From positions 1-26,115 of IMG/VR virus record IMGVR_UViG_3300043438_001726: a stretch of 26,115 nt of DNA; one strand, given 5' to 3'. The stretch comes from a virus. The translations under genes were made by a program, and so were the position numbers. Below are positions 14,703 to 25,600 of this stretch, one piece after another (the stretch's first letter is position 1; every line of letters begins with the position of its first letter). The notes beneath the pieces were generated by a model. The model searched no databases. It worked only from the letters and a program-made list of their open reading frames with translations, and was not told the origin of the DNA.

Positions 14703-15069
14703 TCAGGTGATCTGCGCGCACGCACAGGCGGTTTTCGCATGTGTGGTCGATTTTCCCCAGCGGCACATTCCCGTACGCCAACTGCCACGCGACCCTGTGC
14801 GCGTACAGCTTTCGCCCCTTGTACCCAATGACGCCGAAGCCGCTGACATGCACGGCACCTGACCATTGGTGGCAATTGCCCAGTTGTGGGATGAGTAGCG
14901 GGCCTGCCTGCACGCGGTCCCAGTAACGCTGCTCCAAGCTTGCCCACTTGCCGATCATCTCTACAGGGCCAGGGCCTCCAAAGCGGCGCACGCGGGCGTA
15001 GTGCATGACGCAATATCGCCTCCGCCAAGCGGGGCGATTGCATCCATGCAGGCGACAGTAGGTGTCCAC
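14686..15069 (-). CDS. HNH endonuclease, antisense within the tail block
   Basis: 127 residues from GTG 15069-15067 with GAGGG 8 nt upstream. The zinc motif CRLHGCNRPAW..RYCVMHYARV (C5, C10, C20, H23) is followed by NCHQWSGAV (65-73), then HRVAWQLAYG and KIDHTCENRLCV with RADHL: the HNH_3 core with its His-Asn-His residues. It stops seven residues after RADHL, without the AP2-like part of the other HNH protein in the window, so it is shorter than usual. Its 3' end overlaps the tail terminator by 17 nt. As a homing-type nuclease it probably inserted here between two essential genes and is transcribed against them. Confidence 0.85.
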   Translation of the reverse strand: MDTYCRLHGCNRPAWRRRYCVMHYARVRRFGGPGPVEMIGKWASLEQRYWDRVQAGPLLIPQLGNCHQWSGAVHVSGFGVIGYKGRKLYAHRVAWQLAYGNVPLGKIDHTCENRLCVRADHLTTEAE

Positions 15070-15121
15070 GGCATACCCTCGTAGTTTCTCTTTCTAGCTT
15101 AAGGTTATCTGCTGTACAGCG

Positions 15122-15176
15122 TGTCGGGAGGTAGATTTGTAGCCGGAATGGGACGCTGATCCTGTTCTTCCCGACA
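15122..15176 (+). promoter_or_regulatory. Inverted repeat spanning the major tail protein leader
   Basis: TGTCGGGA (15122-15129) and TCCCGACA (15169-15176) are perfect 8-bp complements 39 nt apart. The second arm touches the AGGAGG ribosome site of the major tail protein. A nearby perfect palindrome, GCTGTACAGC (15111-15120), precedes it. A structured leader is possible. No convincing promoter is visible in 15070-15185. Confidence 0.3.
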
Positions 15177-15185
15177 GGAGGCAAA

Positions 15186-15809
15186 ATGACAAGTCCCAGT
15201 GCTCCGATGGTCATCGCAGAAGTAAACGAGATCGTCGCGCCCAGTCCAAAGGTCACCGGTGGCGTCCGAGTCGCCCCTTTGGGTACCCCGCTGCCGACCG
15301 ACGCGGTTACCGCGCTCGACCCGGCCTTTATCAGCCTCGGTCGCGTTGCCGATGACGGCATCGACAAGACCGAGGATCGTCCCAAGTCCGACAAGTTCGA
15401 CTGGGGCGGCTCGCTCATCGCTTCGCTGCAGGATCACTTCATGCTGACCCTGAAGTTCAAGCTGCTGCAACTCGTCAACGCCGACGTGCAGCGTGCGGTC
15501 CACGGTGCCGACAATGTGGAGGTCACCCCGGCCACCGTTGGAAGCGGCACCCAGATCAAGTCCAAGATCAACGCCAAGCTGCTGGATCAGGGCATCTACG
15601 TCATCGACGCCTACTACATGAAGATGTCGGGTCGCCTGGTTCTGCCGGTCGCCCGCCCGGTCATGGTTGGCCCGCTGAAGTGGGTTCACAAGGACCTCGC
15701 CACCTACGAGCTGACGGTGCAAGCGTTCCCCGACAGCGAGAACAACACGGCGTACGAGTACTGGGATGACGGCGTTACCCTCGGCCAGCCGAAGCCCTCA
15801 GAGTCGTGA
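15186..15809 (+). CDS. Major tail tube protein
   Basis: 207 residues from ATG 15186 with AGGAGG 6-7 nt upstream. The sequence has the typical actinophage tube features: RVAPLGTPLPTDAVTALDPA, FISLGRVADDGID, a core DKFDWGGSLIASLQDHFMLT then LKFKLLQLVNADVQRAV, and late strands RLVLPVARPVMVGPLKWVHK and ATYELTVQAFPD. It polymerises into the tail tube around the tape measure. Third codon positions look strongly C/G biased, as in the capsid gene, in keeping with high expression. Its stop overlaps the GTG of the first chaperone. Confidence 0.92.
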   Translation: MTSPSAPMVIAEVNEIVAPSPKVTGGVRVAPLGTPLPTDAVTALDPAFISLGRVADDGIDKTEDRPKSDKFDWGGSLIASLQDHFMLTLKFKLLQLVNADVQRAVHGADNVEVTPATVGSGTQIKSKINAKLLDQGIYVIDAYYMKMSGRLVLPVARPVMVGPLKWVHKDLATYELTVQAFPDSENNTAYEYWDDGVTLGQPKPSES

Positions 15810-16222
15810 CCGCACCAGCCAGGCGAAAGGCAGCCCCTCGGAAGGCAGCCGGGAAGGCCCGTACCAACGGGCACCCGGCTCCTTCGGAGGAATTCACCCC
15901 GGCGGAAGCCCCCAGTGTGCCGACGCAGCCAGTCGGTCCCTATGGGGACAAGCAGACGTATACGTTCCAGCCGGTCGGTGATGCCGAGCCAATCATCTTT
16001 CCGCACATCTCAGAGGTAAACGCCGACGCTCACTTCTTCTGGAAGATTTATCAGATGAACGAGATGTTCCAAGCGTTTGAGTGGATGAACAAGGCGGGCG
16101 TTCCACTGCGTACGCAGGAGCGCGTCATGCTGCTGCCGGACGCTGAGAAGCAAAAGTTCTTTGCAGGCTGGTTCTCCGCTGTTACTACTCCGCAGGGGGT
16201 GGCACCGCCGGGGGAATCCTGA
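15806..16222 (+). CDS. Tail assembly chaperone, first frame (lambda G-like)
   Basis: 138 residues from GTG 15806 in a GTGA overlap with the tail tube gene. The first 55 residues are basic then Pro-rich (RRKAAPRKAAGKARTNG). The folded part contains FQPVGDAEPIIFPHISEVNA, then FFWKIYQMNEMFQAFEWMNK and FFAGWFSAVTTPQGV. Position between tube protein and tape measure and the partner frame behind it identify the chaperone pair. It binds the tape measure during tail assembly and is not normally in the virion. Its stop TGA overlaps the ATG of the second frame (TGATG). Confidence 0.82.
   Translation: MTAPARRKAAPRKAAGKARTNGHPAPSEEFTPAEAPSVPTQPVGPYGDKQTYTFQPVGDAEPIIFPHISEVNADAHFFWKIYQMNEMFQAFEWMNKAGVPLRTQERVMLLPDAEKQKFFAGWFSAVTTPQGVAPPGES
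16210..16216 (+). other. Candidate -1 frameshift site between the two chaperone frames
   Basis: The second frame is in the -1 register and is open back to 16147, so a slip between 16147 and 16220 would make the fused protein. The best candidate is GGGGGAA, read as G GGG GAA, two codons before the stop. A similar run, GGGGGTG (16195-16201), lies upstream. Neither is a perfect slippery heptamer, though the P-site Gly codon re-pairs fully. Confidence 0.4.
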
Positions 16223-16638
16223 TGCTGGCGCGGGTCGTTGGCCACTTCTGGCATGCCCTAGTACGCGATGTAATGTCGCTGGGCTACCGCGCTAGCGACC
16301 TGTTTACAGAACTCAGCATCGGAGAGGTTCTCAGCATTATCGTCGGCGCGGGACCAGATTCGTCGGTCAGGTATTGCCTGGACGGCGGCTGGTCCCGCGA
16401 GGCGCATCTACTGGCTAACCTGCAGGAGTCCTCGGCAGGGCTAGCCAACCTCAAGCAGCCGTACCAGCGCCCCGGCCTGGACGAGCGCCCCGAGGAAAAT
16501 CAGCGTGGGCGTGACATTCTGCACGGTCAGTCGATGACCTGGGAGGAAATGGACAGGATGGACGCACAGCGGGCCGAGGCTGCTGCCGCCGCTGCTGCCA
16601 AGGGCGGGCCTAGCACAACGAAGGTGACTGTCTGGTGA
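16222..16638 (+). CDS. Tail assembly chaperone, second frame (lambda T-like), possibly read by -1 frameshift
   Basis: 138 codons from the ATG at 16222, which overlaps the first chaperone stop. In most siphophages this frame is reached by a -1 ribosomal slip to give a longer fusion; the -1 register here is right. Independent start is also possible because a GGGGGA run lies just before the ATG. The product contains a helical domain (LARVVGHFWHALVRDVMSLG, then GYRASDLFTELSIGEVLSII), a link with GRDILHGQSMTWEEMDRMDA, and an Ala-rich end. Its stop overlaps the tape measure start by 4 nt (GTGA). The match to the T-type protein rests on place and frame. Confidence 0.75.
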   Translation: MLARVVGHFWHALVRDVMSLGYRASDLFTELSIGEVLSIIVGAGPDSSVRYCLDGGWSREAHLLANLQESSAGLANLKQPYQRPGLDERPEENQRGRDILHGQSMTWEEMDRMDAQRAEAAAAAAAKGGPSTTKVTVW

Positions 16639-19600
16639 CCGCGCCCTTGTTGTCGATGGCAGTCGCCCTACTGCCAGACCTCTCGGCAATGACCAGCGCG
16701 GCGGTGGGTTCAGCCGTCGCCAAAATGGGCCAGGCCTCCGCTGAGCAGTGGAAGAAGAGCTTCGCGGTCCAAAACAAGGACGATACGGTCAACTGGCTCA
16801 GGACCTTTGAAGAGCAGATCAAAAAGACCGAGCAAATTTCCGGCATGGCTGGACAGCGGGCTGCCGACAGCTTCCTGGGTGGCTTTGAGGCGATAAGGGA
16901 GTTCAATACCGAAAACTTGTTCAACTCCCTCATGGGTTCAGCCAATGGCGTTGTCGATATGTTTGGTGGGATTGGCAAGGCGGCATCGTCCATCATTCCG
17001 GTCATCGGACCCGCACTCGGCGCGTCGATTGACTTGGCAACCACGTCCATCAACGCCTTTGTCCAGGTAGGTGGCGGGTTCCTTAAGCAGCTGACTGAGA
17101 TTGGCGATACCTACTTATCCGTTAAGCGCACACTGGCCGGTTCGCTGCTTGAGATTGAAGACATTAATGCAGCGACTACGGCTGTGCGGGACATCATGGG
17201 TTCCGGTGCCGTTGACCATTTGCCTGACGTAGAGGCAAGCCTGGGACGCTTCCAGCGCGCCCTTGGCCTATCTGGCGAAAAGCTGCTGGAGTTTACGAAA
17301 ACTTACGCCAACGCTGTGGAGATTGTGGGTCAGTTTGACCCGACTAATACCGCTGGCATTATGCGGGCATTCGACATTGCCCCTGAAGAAATGCAGGCGA
17401 ACCTGACCGCAATGGTCAACATCGTCCGTGGCACGGGTGGTGAGATGGGTCGGATTCAGTCCGACATGATTCGTTCAGGCCCCGCATTCCGCGCGTTGGG
17501 CTACGACCTCAGGGAGACTGCGTGGTTCTTTGGCACGCAGGTTGAGCGTGGTGAACGTGGCACCAAGCTGGTCTACGGCATTAACCAGATGGTCAGCAAG
17601 ATCAACGAGGGGATTGAGGTTGGCCGGTTCACCAGCCTGGAGCAGGGTTGGGCCAAAATCCTCAACACTGTCAAGGAGTTGGATGCGCTTGGTGACGAGA
17701 AATCTGCACTATCAATCCTGGGGGAGTACACCACCCCTGCCAACGCAACCCTGTGGCTGGAAGAGATTCGCAAGAACATCCTCTTGCTGCCCGAGGATAT
17801 GGCCAAGGCTGCCGCTGGTTTCGATCAGCCAATTGATGAAATTGCCGCCAAAACCACCGACATCTCTGGTGCCCTGGAGAACCTTTCTCAAAGTATTGAA
17901 GCCGCGTTTATGCCGGTGGGATCGGTTCTAGCAGAGGGCCTGGTTGGTGCCGGGACCAAGTTGACCGACTGGGTTAACAACAACGAAGTCAAGATCGCCC
18001 AGTGGGGGGCCGACGTTGCGGGATGGTTTGTCGGTGGCCTAGGAGGCATTACCGATGCCATAGGCGCACTTTTTATCGGGCTTGCCGGTCCTATCGAGCT
18101 GACCAAGAACATTGTTGTCGGCTCCTTCATTGCCATGCTTGCACCCATCCGTTCACTCCTGGGCGGCTTAAGCGCACTACCTAGCTGGCTGGGTGGCGGC
18201 GCATTCCAGGGCCTCCATGATGCCCTAGACGGCCTTGATCGCGGTCTGAGAAACGCTTTCGACCAGGACTGGGGCAACGGCATTGGCAAGGTTGGCGATG
18301 CCATGCGCGATGCCGCAGATTACGTGCCTACGATCCAAAATGGGCTACAGGATGCCGCCACAAACTTCAGGACGCGCGTTTCGATCAACGACATTCTTAG
18401 CGCCGACATTGACAAGGCCAAAAAGGGTCTGGAGTCAATGGTCGGCACCGTCTACAAGGACGGCACTGCTGACAAGCCAGCATTTAAGCTGCTGGGCACG
18501 CCACAGGAGCAGGCCACCGCCCTTAGCAAGATGAAAGAGATGGGCCTCACCCTCACGCTGTCGGGTCAGGGGGTGGTCACTGCCGTCACGGCGGCAAATG
18601 AAACAGCAATGAAGATGTGGGAGAACTGGTATGCAAACATCACCAAAACCCCCGTCGAGATGCGGATTCAACCACAGGACAAAGACGGCAATGACGTTGA
18701 AGACCTCAATGATCTAGTTCCCCCCGGCGACCCCGCCAAACTCCCAGTGGATGGCTCTAGCCCTGGCTCTAGCCCTAGCGGTCCACCTGGAACCAGGCCA
18801 CCGATCGGCCCCAGTGGCAAGAGCTTCTCGACCCCCAGTATCGACCGAGGCGAAACCCCGGCACCCCCAGCCACGGGATCGCCGCCGCCGCCGCCTGCGG
18901 AGCCAAAACCGTACGTTGCACCGGAGGTCACCAACACTCCTTACCTTCCCGGCACCGAGCCTCCCGGCACCCGCGCGCCTGCCGCCCCTGCCGCGCCTGC
19001 CGCCCCTGTCGCGCCTGCCGCCCCTGTCGCGCCTGCCGCCCCTGTCGCGCCTGCCGCCCCTGTCGCGCCTGCCGCCCCTGTCGCGCCTGCCGCCCCTGCC
19101 GCCCCTGTCGCGCCTGCGCAGGGCGCTGGGCCACTCCCTGGACCCGTAGCGCCAACCACCCCTGCCGCGCCCACCGGGCCACTCCCTGGCCCCGCACCCG
19201 TGGCTGCTTCCGCGCCCACCGTGGCTGCCCCAGTGGTCAAGCAGGATGCACCCGCTGGCACCCCAGGCACGTATCCCGACATCACCAACATGCCCGCTTT
19301 TAATGAGCGGTCTGCACCGTCGCCTAACCAGCACCCACGCACGGAGACTTGGAATACCTCCTATACGGAGCTACTGAACAAGACGGCCACCCCAGAGAAG
19401 CCGTCTTACATCGTGCTGCACACCAATGAGGGGGACCAGAGCGCCACCGCCCAGGCGTCTTCGATGGTTAGCGATGGCAAGTCGTATCACTTCATTGTGG
19501 ACAAGGATGGCAAAACCGTCCTTGATGTGGTGGACCCGTCGCAAGCGTCGAAGAGTGTTTACGACCCTGCCAACAACGACACCATCAACGTGGGCATGGC

Positions 19601-22600
19601 GGGCACGTTTGCCGACTGGGGGCGCAGTGATTGGCTTAACCGCACCGACCAACTCAAGACCACTGCCTACATTGCCGCCCGTGAGGCAGTTGATGCGGGT
19701 ATCGACCTCGACGTTCTCGGCGGCAGTGCGCCTGGCAGTGAGGGAATTGTCGGGCATGACTGGATAACCAAGTACTTCGGCAAAACCGACCACGAAGACC
19801 CCGGTGAAAACTTCCCGTGGGATGTATTTGCGCAGTACGTGCAAGAGGCTGCCGCCGCTATGCGTGGCGCGAAGGATAATGCCGTCTTGCCCCCCGCACC
19901 CGCCGTGCCTGGCCTTTCCACGACCGCGCCTACCTCAACACCCCGCATGCCTACGGTGCCGAGTAATGTTCCCGTGGGTGACGGTGGTGCAGGCACTCCG
20001 CAAAGCCCTGGCGCACCGTACATTCCTCAGCGGGCTGGACAGCCGGGTAGCAGCTCATCTGCGCCTCACCCCTTGCACCCCAGCATTCCCGCCGGGTCGC
20101 CACCAAGCGCCTCCAACCCGGTCCCGGTGGAGATTGTTGCCCCCAACCCACTCATACCCGAGGCTAAACCGCTTGCCCCCAGCGGCAGCAGCCCCGGTGG
20201 GACCATAGAGAATCCCAGCGCGCCCTACATCCCAGCCCGCCCCATATTTCCAGGCGACCCCGAGTACGGCAATAAGTCAATTTTTCCCGATGGCGCTGCG
20301 GGCAAGTCTCGACACGGTGGACTTGCTGAAGAGAAGGTGCCTCAGGCCCCGCAAGTCCCCGCAACGCCTGGGAATGTCACATCCTCTGATTACTCACCGC
20401 CCGTCATTGCACGTCCTGGGTACAAGGAGCCGCCGACACCCCCGTCCGCAGCGTCGATTGAGCATGATGAGAAGACGCGCAGGGCGTACGACCAAAGCGC
20501 GCGGGACGCTGCGACCCTCCCCGGCAAGATCGCAAACGAGGCCAAGGAGTTTTGGGGTGGACTCAAGGACCTTGGCAGCGCCATTGCGGGAATCCCTGCC
20601 TGGATCGGAGAAACGAGCGAGAGATGGCGCGCGGAGACCGGCGGTGGGCGCTACTCAGTTGGTGGCGCAGTCTTTGGCGCGGGTACGGCAACAAGTGACT
20701 CCATCCCTGCATGGCTGTCCAATGGCGAGTTCGTCCAAAAGGCCGACGCTGTTAGCCATTACGGACTTAGCTTCATGCATGCCCTCAACGCCAAGACGAT
20801 TCCCCGGTTTGTCCTCAACGCCACCAAGATGATTCCCCGGTTTGCGGACGGTGGTGAGGTATCGGAATCAGGCCAGGCTGGGGGTCGTGACCTTGGCACA
20901 GCGGTTAACTACCTCAAGTCTGTTGACGGCACCCCGTATGTATTGGGCGGTCTTGATTGCACACAGCTAGTAGAGGAAGCCGTCACGCGGTATCGCGGAA
21001 TGTCATCCCCAGGTGCCCTATGGACGGGGAATCAGGGCGATTGGCTCGCGCAGATGGGCTTCCGGCCTGGACTGTCTGGGGCATTCAAGGTCGGCTGGGG
21101 CGGCGAGAACGTCAACACTTCCGAGGGCGGGCATACCGCCATGACGCTCCCCAACGGCGTCAACGTGGAAAGCGCTGGCGGTTCAGTTGGTGAGGTTAGG
21201 TACGGTCGCGGAGCCAGGGGCGCAAGCGATTCAATGTTCAGCAGCCATGCCTCCTTTGCTAGCGGTGGGCACGTCACCGGCCTAAATGTGGACGGTGAGC
21301 CGCCACCCTGGAAGCCGGGGGCTGGTGGGGATGCAGGGAAGCCGGGTGTGCTGCCGCCGTGGCACCCCGGCATCTACGGCGATTTCAGCCCCGGCATAAT
21401 CCCCGGCCCCGACTACCGGCCTCGCGGCCCAGATGTAGACCTGGGCCTGCTGGCACCCTGGTGGTTCTGGCCTGGCGATGGCGTCTTCTCTCCCGATGAC
21501 CGCCGTAAGCGGCGCGGTGTCCAGGGCTTTAGCGAGGGCGGTGAGGTTGGCGGCGGGGCGTGGGCCTACGACGACAACGGAAACCCGGTCGGCTTTGGCG
21601 ACCAGATTAATCCTGGCCCCACGATGCCGTTTGAGTTGCTGGCGTGGATCGGCAAGAAAATCTGGCGGGCCAACGACGCGCTGAACGAAGAAATGTTTGG
21701 TCGCCGCACGGTCCTGCCCTGGCAGGAGCTGCTGGGTAAGGGCGACGGGCGACGAGTGCCCGGTTATAGCGATGGCGGCGCTGTTGGCGATGAATGGGTT
21801 GGCGGTGGCGGTGACTTTGGTGGTGACTCCAGCAGCACCCCCGCTGCTGCTACTGAATGGGTTGGCGGTGGCGGTGACTTCAGCGGTGGCAGTAGCTCTG
21901 CATTCTCAAGCTCTACAAAAGACTCGCTGGCGGCGGCGACAGTTGCCATGTCCGGCGGTGCCGCAATCCCCGCAGCACCGCAGGCAACCGCCTCTACCGG
22001 TACTGCCACCCGCATTGACAGCACAGGCGCGGGCCTCGGACTTGGCCCGACACCCAATGTCAATGCCAGCCCAGGCTTTCAGGCACAGCAAGCCATTAGC
22101 AATTTTTCAGACCGCGTTGAGCGCTCTACGGTGGGTCAATATGGGGGCGGTGTCGGTGATGCCATAGTCGAGAATGCCGAAGAGCTGATTTACGCAGTCC
22201 AGCATCCAATTGAAGCCGCCAAGGCGATGGCCCCACTTGTCGGCCTTGGTGGAGATTCTGCGCCGGGTGTTGCGGATGCGTGGAAGTACGTTGCCAAGGA
22301 CACGCTGCACTGGGACGAGTGGGATGATAATGCGGCCCGTGCAGCCGGTGGCGTAACGGTAGACGTGGGGGCGCTGATCGGGGGCGCGGCTTGGGGTCCA
22401 GCCAGGGCCGCTATGAAGGCCGCACCCGGCGAGAAGGCGAAGGCTGCCCGCAACTACTACCCCAACGCGATTAAAAACCTCCCCAAAGCGGTTAAGTCAC
22501 TCCCCGGTGCTGCACGAGGCCTCATACAGAGCGAGCTAGAGATCGCTGCGGTGCGCAAGGAATTGGCAGCCTTGCCCATCGACGTTGACGGCGGCACCAG

Positions 22601-25600
22601 CGGCCCTCTGGTTGAGCCTTGGCCAGCCCTGGCAGCGTCCAGGCCGCCATCGCAGGGAATCGACTCGGCTTGGCCTATTTCCGGTTCGCCTCTGGCTCTT
22701 GAGGGGCAGTCCCTTGTCCCGCCAATGTTTCAGCCGACCCTGGAGAACGTCAACCAGTCTCTGAGTAACCGCAGTCAACTTACCGAGATTTTCAATAGGG
22801 CACCAAAAGCTGATCCGATGGAGGCTTGGGAAATAGCCAGCGCCAACTGGCCCTATCGGGTTGGCGGCTATCACTCGGAGTTCCCGGCGCAGCACCCATT
22901 CTCCACCGACGAAGTGGAAGCGATCAGGGACTATACCGGCGATTTCATGCCTAATAGGTACCTTCGTGACCCTGCCCGACTTGAAGAGGACGCTCTGACG
23001 GGCGCTCTTTACCCCAGCTACGATCCGGCTCTTATGGTCGAACTTCTTGATTCGGCCATTGCCAAGTCTGCTCGGACCCCATCGGGTGGACTCATGGTCA
23101 CTAGGGCCATGACGAATAAGCAGTTGGCGAGGATTTTTCCCCAGGTTAATGCTGAAGGCTCGGATATCAAGGGGGAGCGCGGCCTAGAGCCCGCCTACAT
23201 GTCCACCTCGGTTGGGATTGGCGATACGACGCCGTGGCTCAACGACGTTATGATGCACATCCTGCTGCCGGAAGACTTTGAGGCACTCTTCTTGTCGTCG
23301 CTTCCGGATGAATTGCGCGCCGCTCTAAGCACGCACCCCGCCGTTCAGAGCAACCGAATGAGGACAAGTATCCCCGCACTGCGTGGTTCCGGACTTCAAG
23401 GACATGGCACTCCAACACTTAGCACGTTCCCATTTCAAAATGAGCTGCTGACTCGACGCAGCACTGGACTGACGGTGGTTCAGGAGTTTCCGCCAGCGTC
23501 TCCGGATGAATACTTTGAGAGGCTGGGCGACCGGGCGGCAATTGATCTTGGCGGTAGTGCTCGCGGCGGCGCTTATCCCTTCCCGCCCTACGATGGAAGT
23601 CTGGCGGGGAATTTTAATTGGAAGCCAGTTCGTGAATTGTGGGCGGTCGCAGACCAGCCGCCGCTGCCTCCGAACCCGCTGCAATCCCTCGATCCCAGCA
23701 GTATTGGTTGGCCCAGTACGCTCCCCAGCAGGCCGCCGTCGCGCGACAAGCAAGTTCCAATCTCAGACCTTGGTCTAAATGCAATGGGGGTTACCGATGA
23801 GGCACTCAAGCTGGGTGCCACCCACATTGTTGAGCCCGCCGGGGCGCGACCACTGGATGACGTTGCGCGGCTGTACGGGGTTACGGGCTTAACACCGGAT
23901 CAAATTGGGAAATTTCCTCAATCCAACGAGCTGGGCATTGGTGAATCGTGGATGCCGCCCACGCTGGATTACGCACAAGCCTCGGGGACTAGCCCTTCCA
24001 CCAGGCATTACGCAGAAGAGTTCCATGAATTAACCAGCGAGCTATGGAAGAGCGTCGTATACTTCCCAGCCGCCAAGGGGCACATCCGACAGGGGATGCT
24101 TGACGCAACACTGCGGGGCTATGAACCGCTGGACCCGTACGCCATGGAAGGGGTGATACAGCACTTTAATACCCGCATTGCGGATGGACTACCGGGCGCT
24201 TGGCTTTATAGCCAAGTAAGTCCAAGTGGCGATTGGGCCAGGGTTAAGCCAAGCGACCTGACTGATACAGACATTCAGATGCTGCAAACGCTTGGTCGGG
24301 AAATGGCCGCGCGTGCCGCTTATGGTGACCCCGCCAGTAGGCTCATGCGGGGCACAACGATGCCCGTTGAGGCATTCGCTGAAATTGAACCCGGCGAGAT
24401 TCTGTCACTAACTCCATCGTCGTTTACCGACAGCGCTCATGAAGCTAAGGACTTCGCGTCCAATTCGTGGGATGAGGACTGGCGCAAGCAGGCTGGCGAC
24501 CACATCGGCGTCGTCTTCAACCTGGAGGAAGGCGCAAAAGTTGCCAGTGTCGCACCGTACAGGGTTGACGAGAGGGTCGCCTGGGGTGACTTCCTCATCG
24601 GAGATGTGCAGGACATTTCTGAAGACCTTATGTCTGTGGACATCAGGCAGCAGTCAATGCGCCCAACCGGGTACGCCCTTCCCGACCTAGCTTGGCCCAA
24701 GACGCTTTCCAGCAGGCCGCCCACCCCGCGAGGGGTTGCGTGGGAAGGACCGCCACTGGCCGACCCTTATAGTGGGCCGCTCTCCAGCAACATTGACCGC
24801 TACTGGCAGAGCGTCACAAACTTCGATGACAACAAAGAACACATGCGTACCGGAGCCAGAATGGCTCAGACCGATGGGTACGCTGGCTGGCCTAGCGGTA
24901 GTTTTAGCAACAAGCCCACACCCGATGACCTCCAAAATGCTGGTGCCGAGTTGGTCGCTAGGGCTGCGAACGCCGAACCCACCACGCACGATGTTTATCG
25001 TGGCATTCAGGTGTCGCCGGAGTATGCAAATGAACTGCGAGGGATGGCACCGGGGGCCGGTTTAACGATGCCCTTGTCGTCGTTTACGCCTGATCCGATT
25101 CGCGCAGAAGCTTTCTCGTATGGCGACCCCTTTATGGACCCCGGCCAGATCGAACCTTTGCGCCCCAAGGGAACACCAGAGGGCGAACTTGAGTCGTTAG
25201 TGTTCCGGCTCCAGGAGGGCGCGAAGCTGGCAACAGTGCAGACGAGAAACCAGAGCCTCTTGGAACAGGTCGGATTCGGCCAGTTTGAGGTTGTCGGCGT
25301 TGAACCATCCGGCTCACGTCTTATAGACCACACCGACCCAGACGGCTTTTACCGCGACTACGCCTCGACGGTTGTGACCATCCGCCAGAAATCCATGATG
25401 GAATCTGCACCCGAGGTGCTCTCTAGCAAGCCGCCTGGCCCCAGGAATAACGCGGCCCCGTGGTTTGACCCATCCGACGCTCCTGCGTACTGGACTGACG
25501 AAGAGCGTAAAGCATGGGGCCTGCCCCCACGCGGGGAATCGCCTGACTCTAGCAAGCCGCCTGGCCCCCCCAGGAATAAGCCGCCTGGCCGCGCTGTCGT

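Larger units (their letters stand above)
22620..25450 (+). repeat. S-R/K-P-P linker motif reiterated before and after each ART-like module
   Basis: Four copies occur: WPALAASRPPSQ (22620-22655), WPSTLPSRPPSR (23709-23744), WPKTLSSRPPTP (24693-24728) and EVLSSKPPGP (near 25413-25442). The spacing matches the borders of the three ART-like modules. This is protein-level repetition with partial DNA similarity. Confidence 0.75.

Noticed and set aside
18714-19342. Antisense frames rich in Gly/Arg or Gly/Ala opposite the tape measure linker
   Set aside because: They only mirror the 18-nt repeat. The plus frame is continuous with enzyme domains on both sides.
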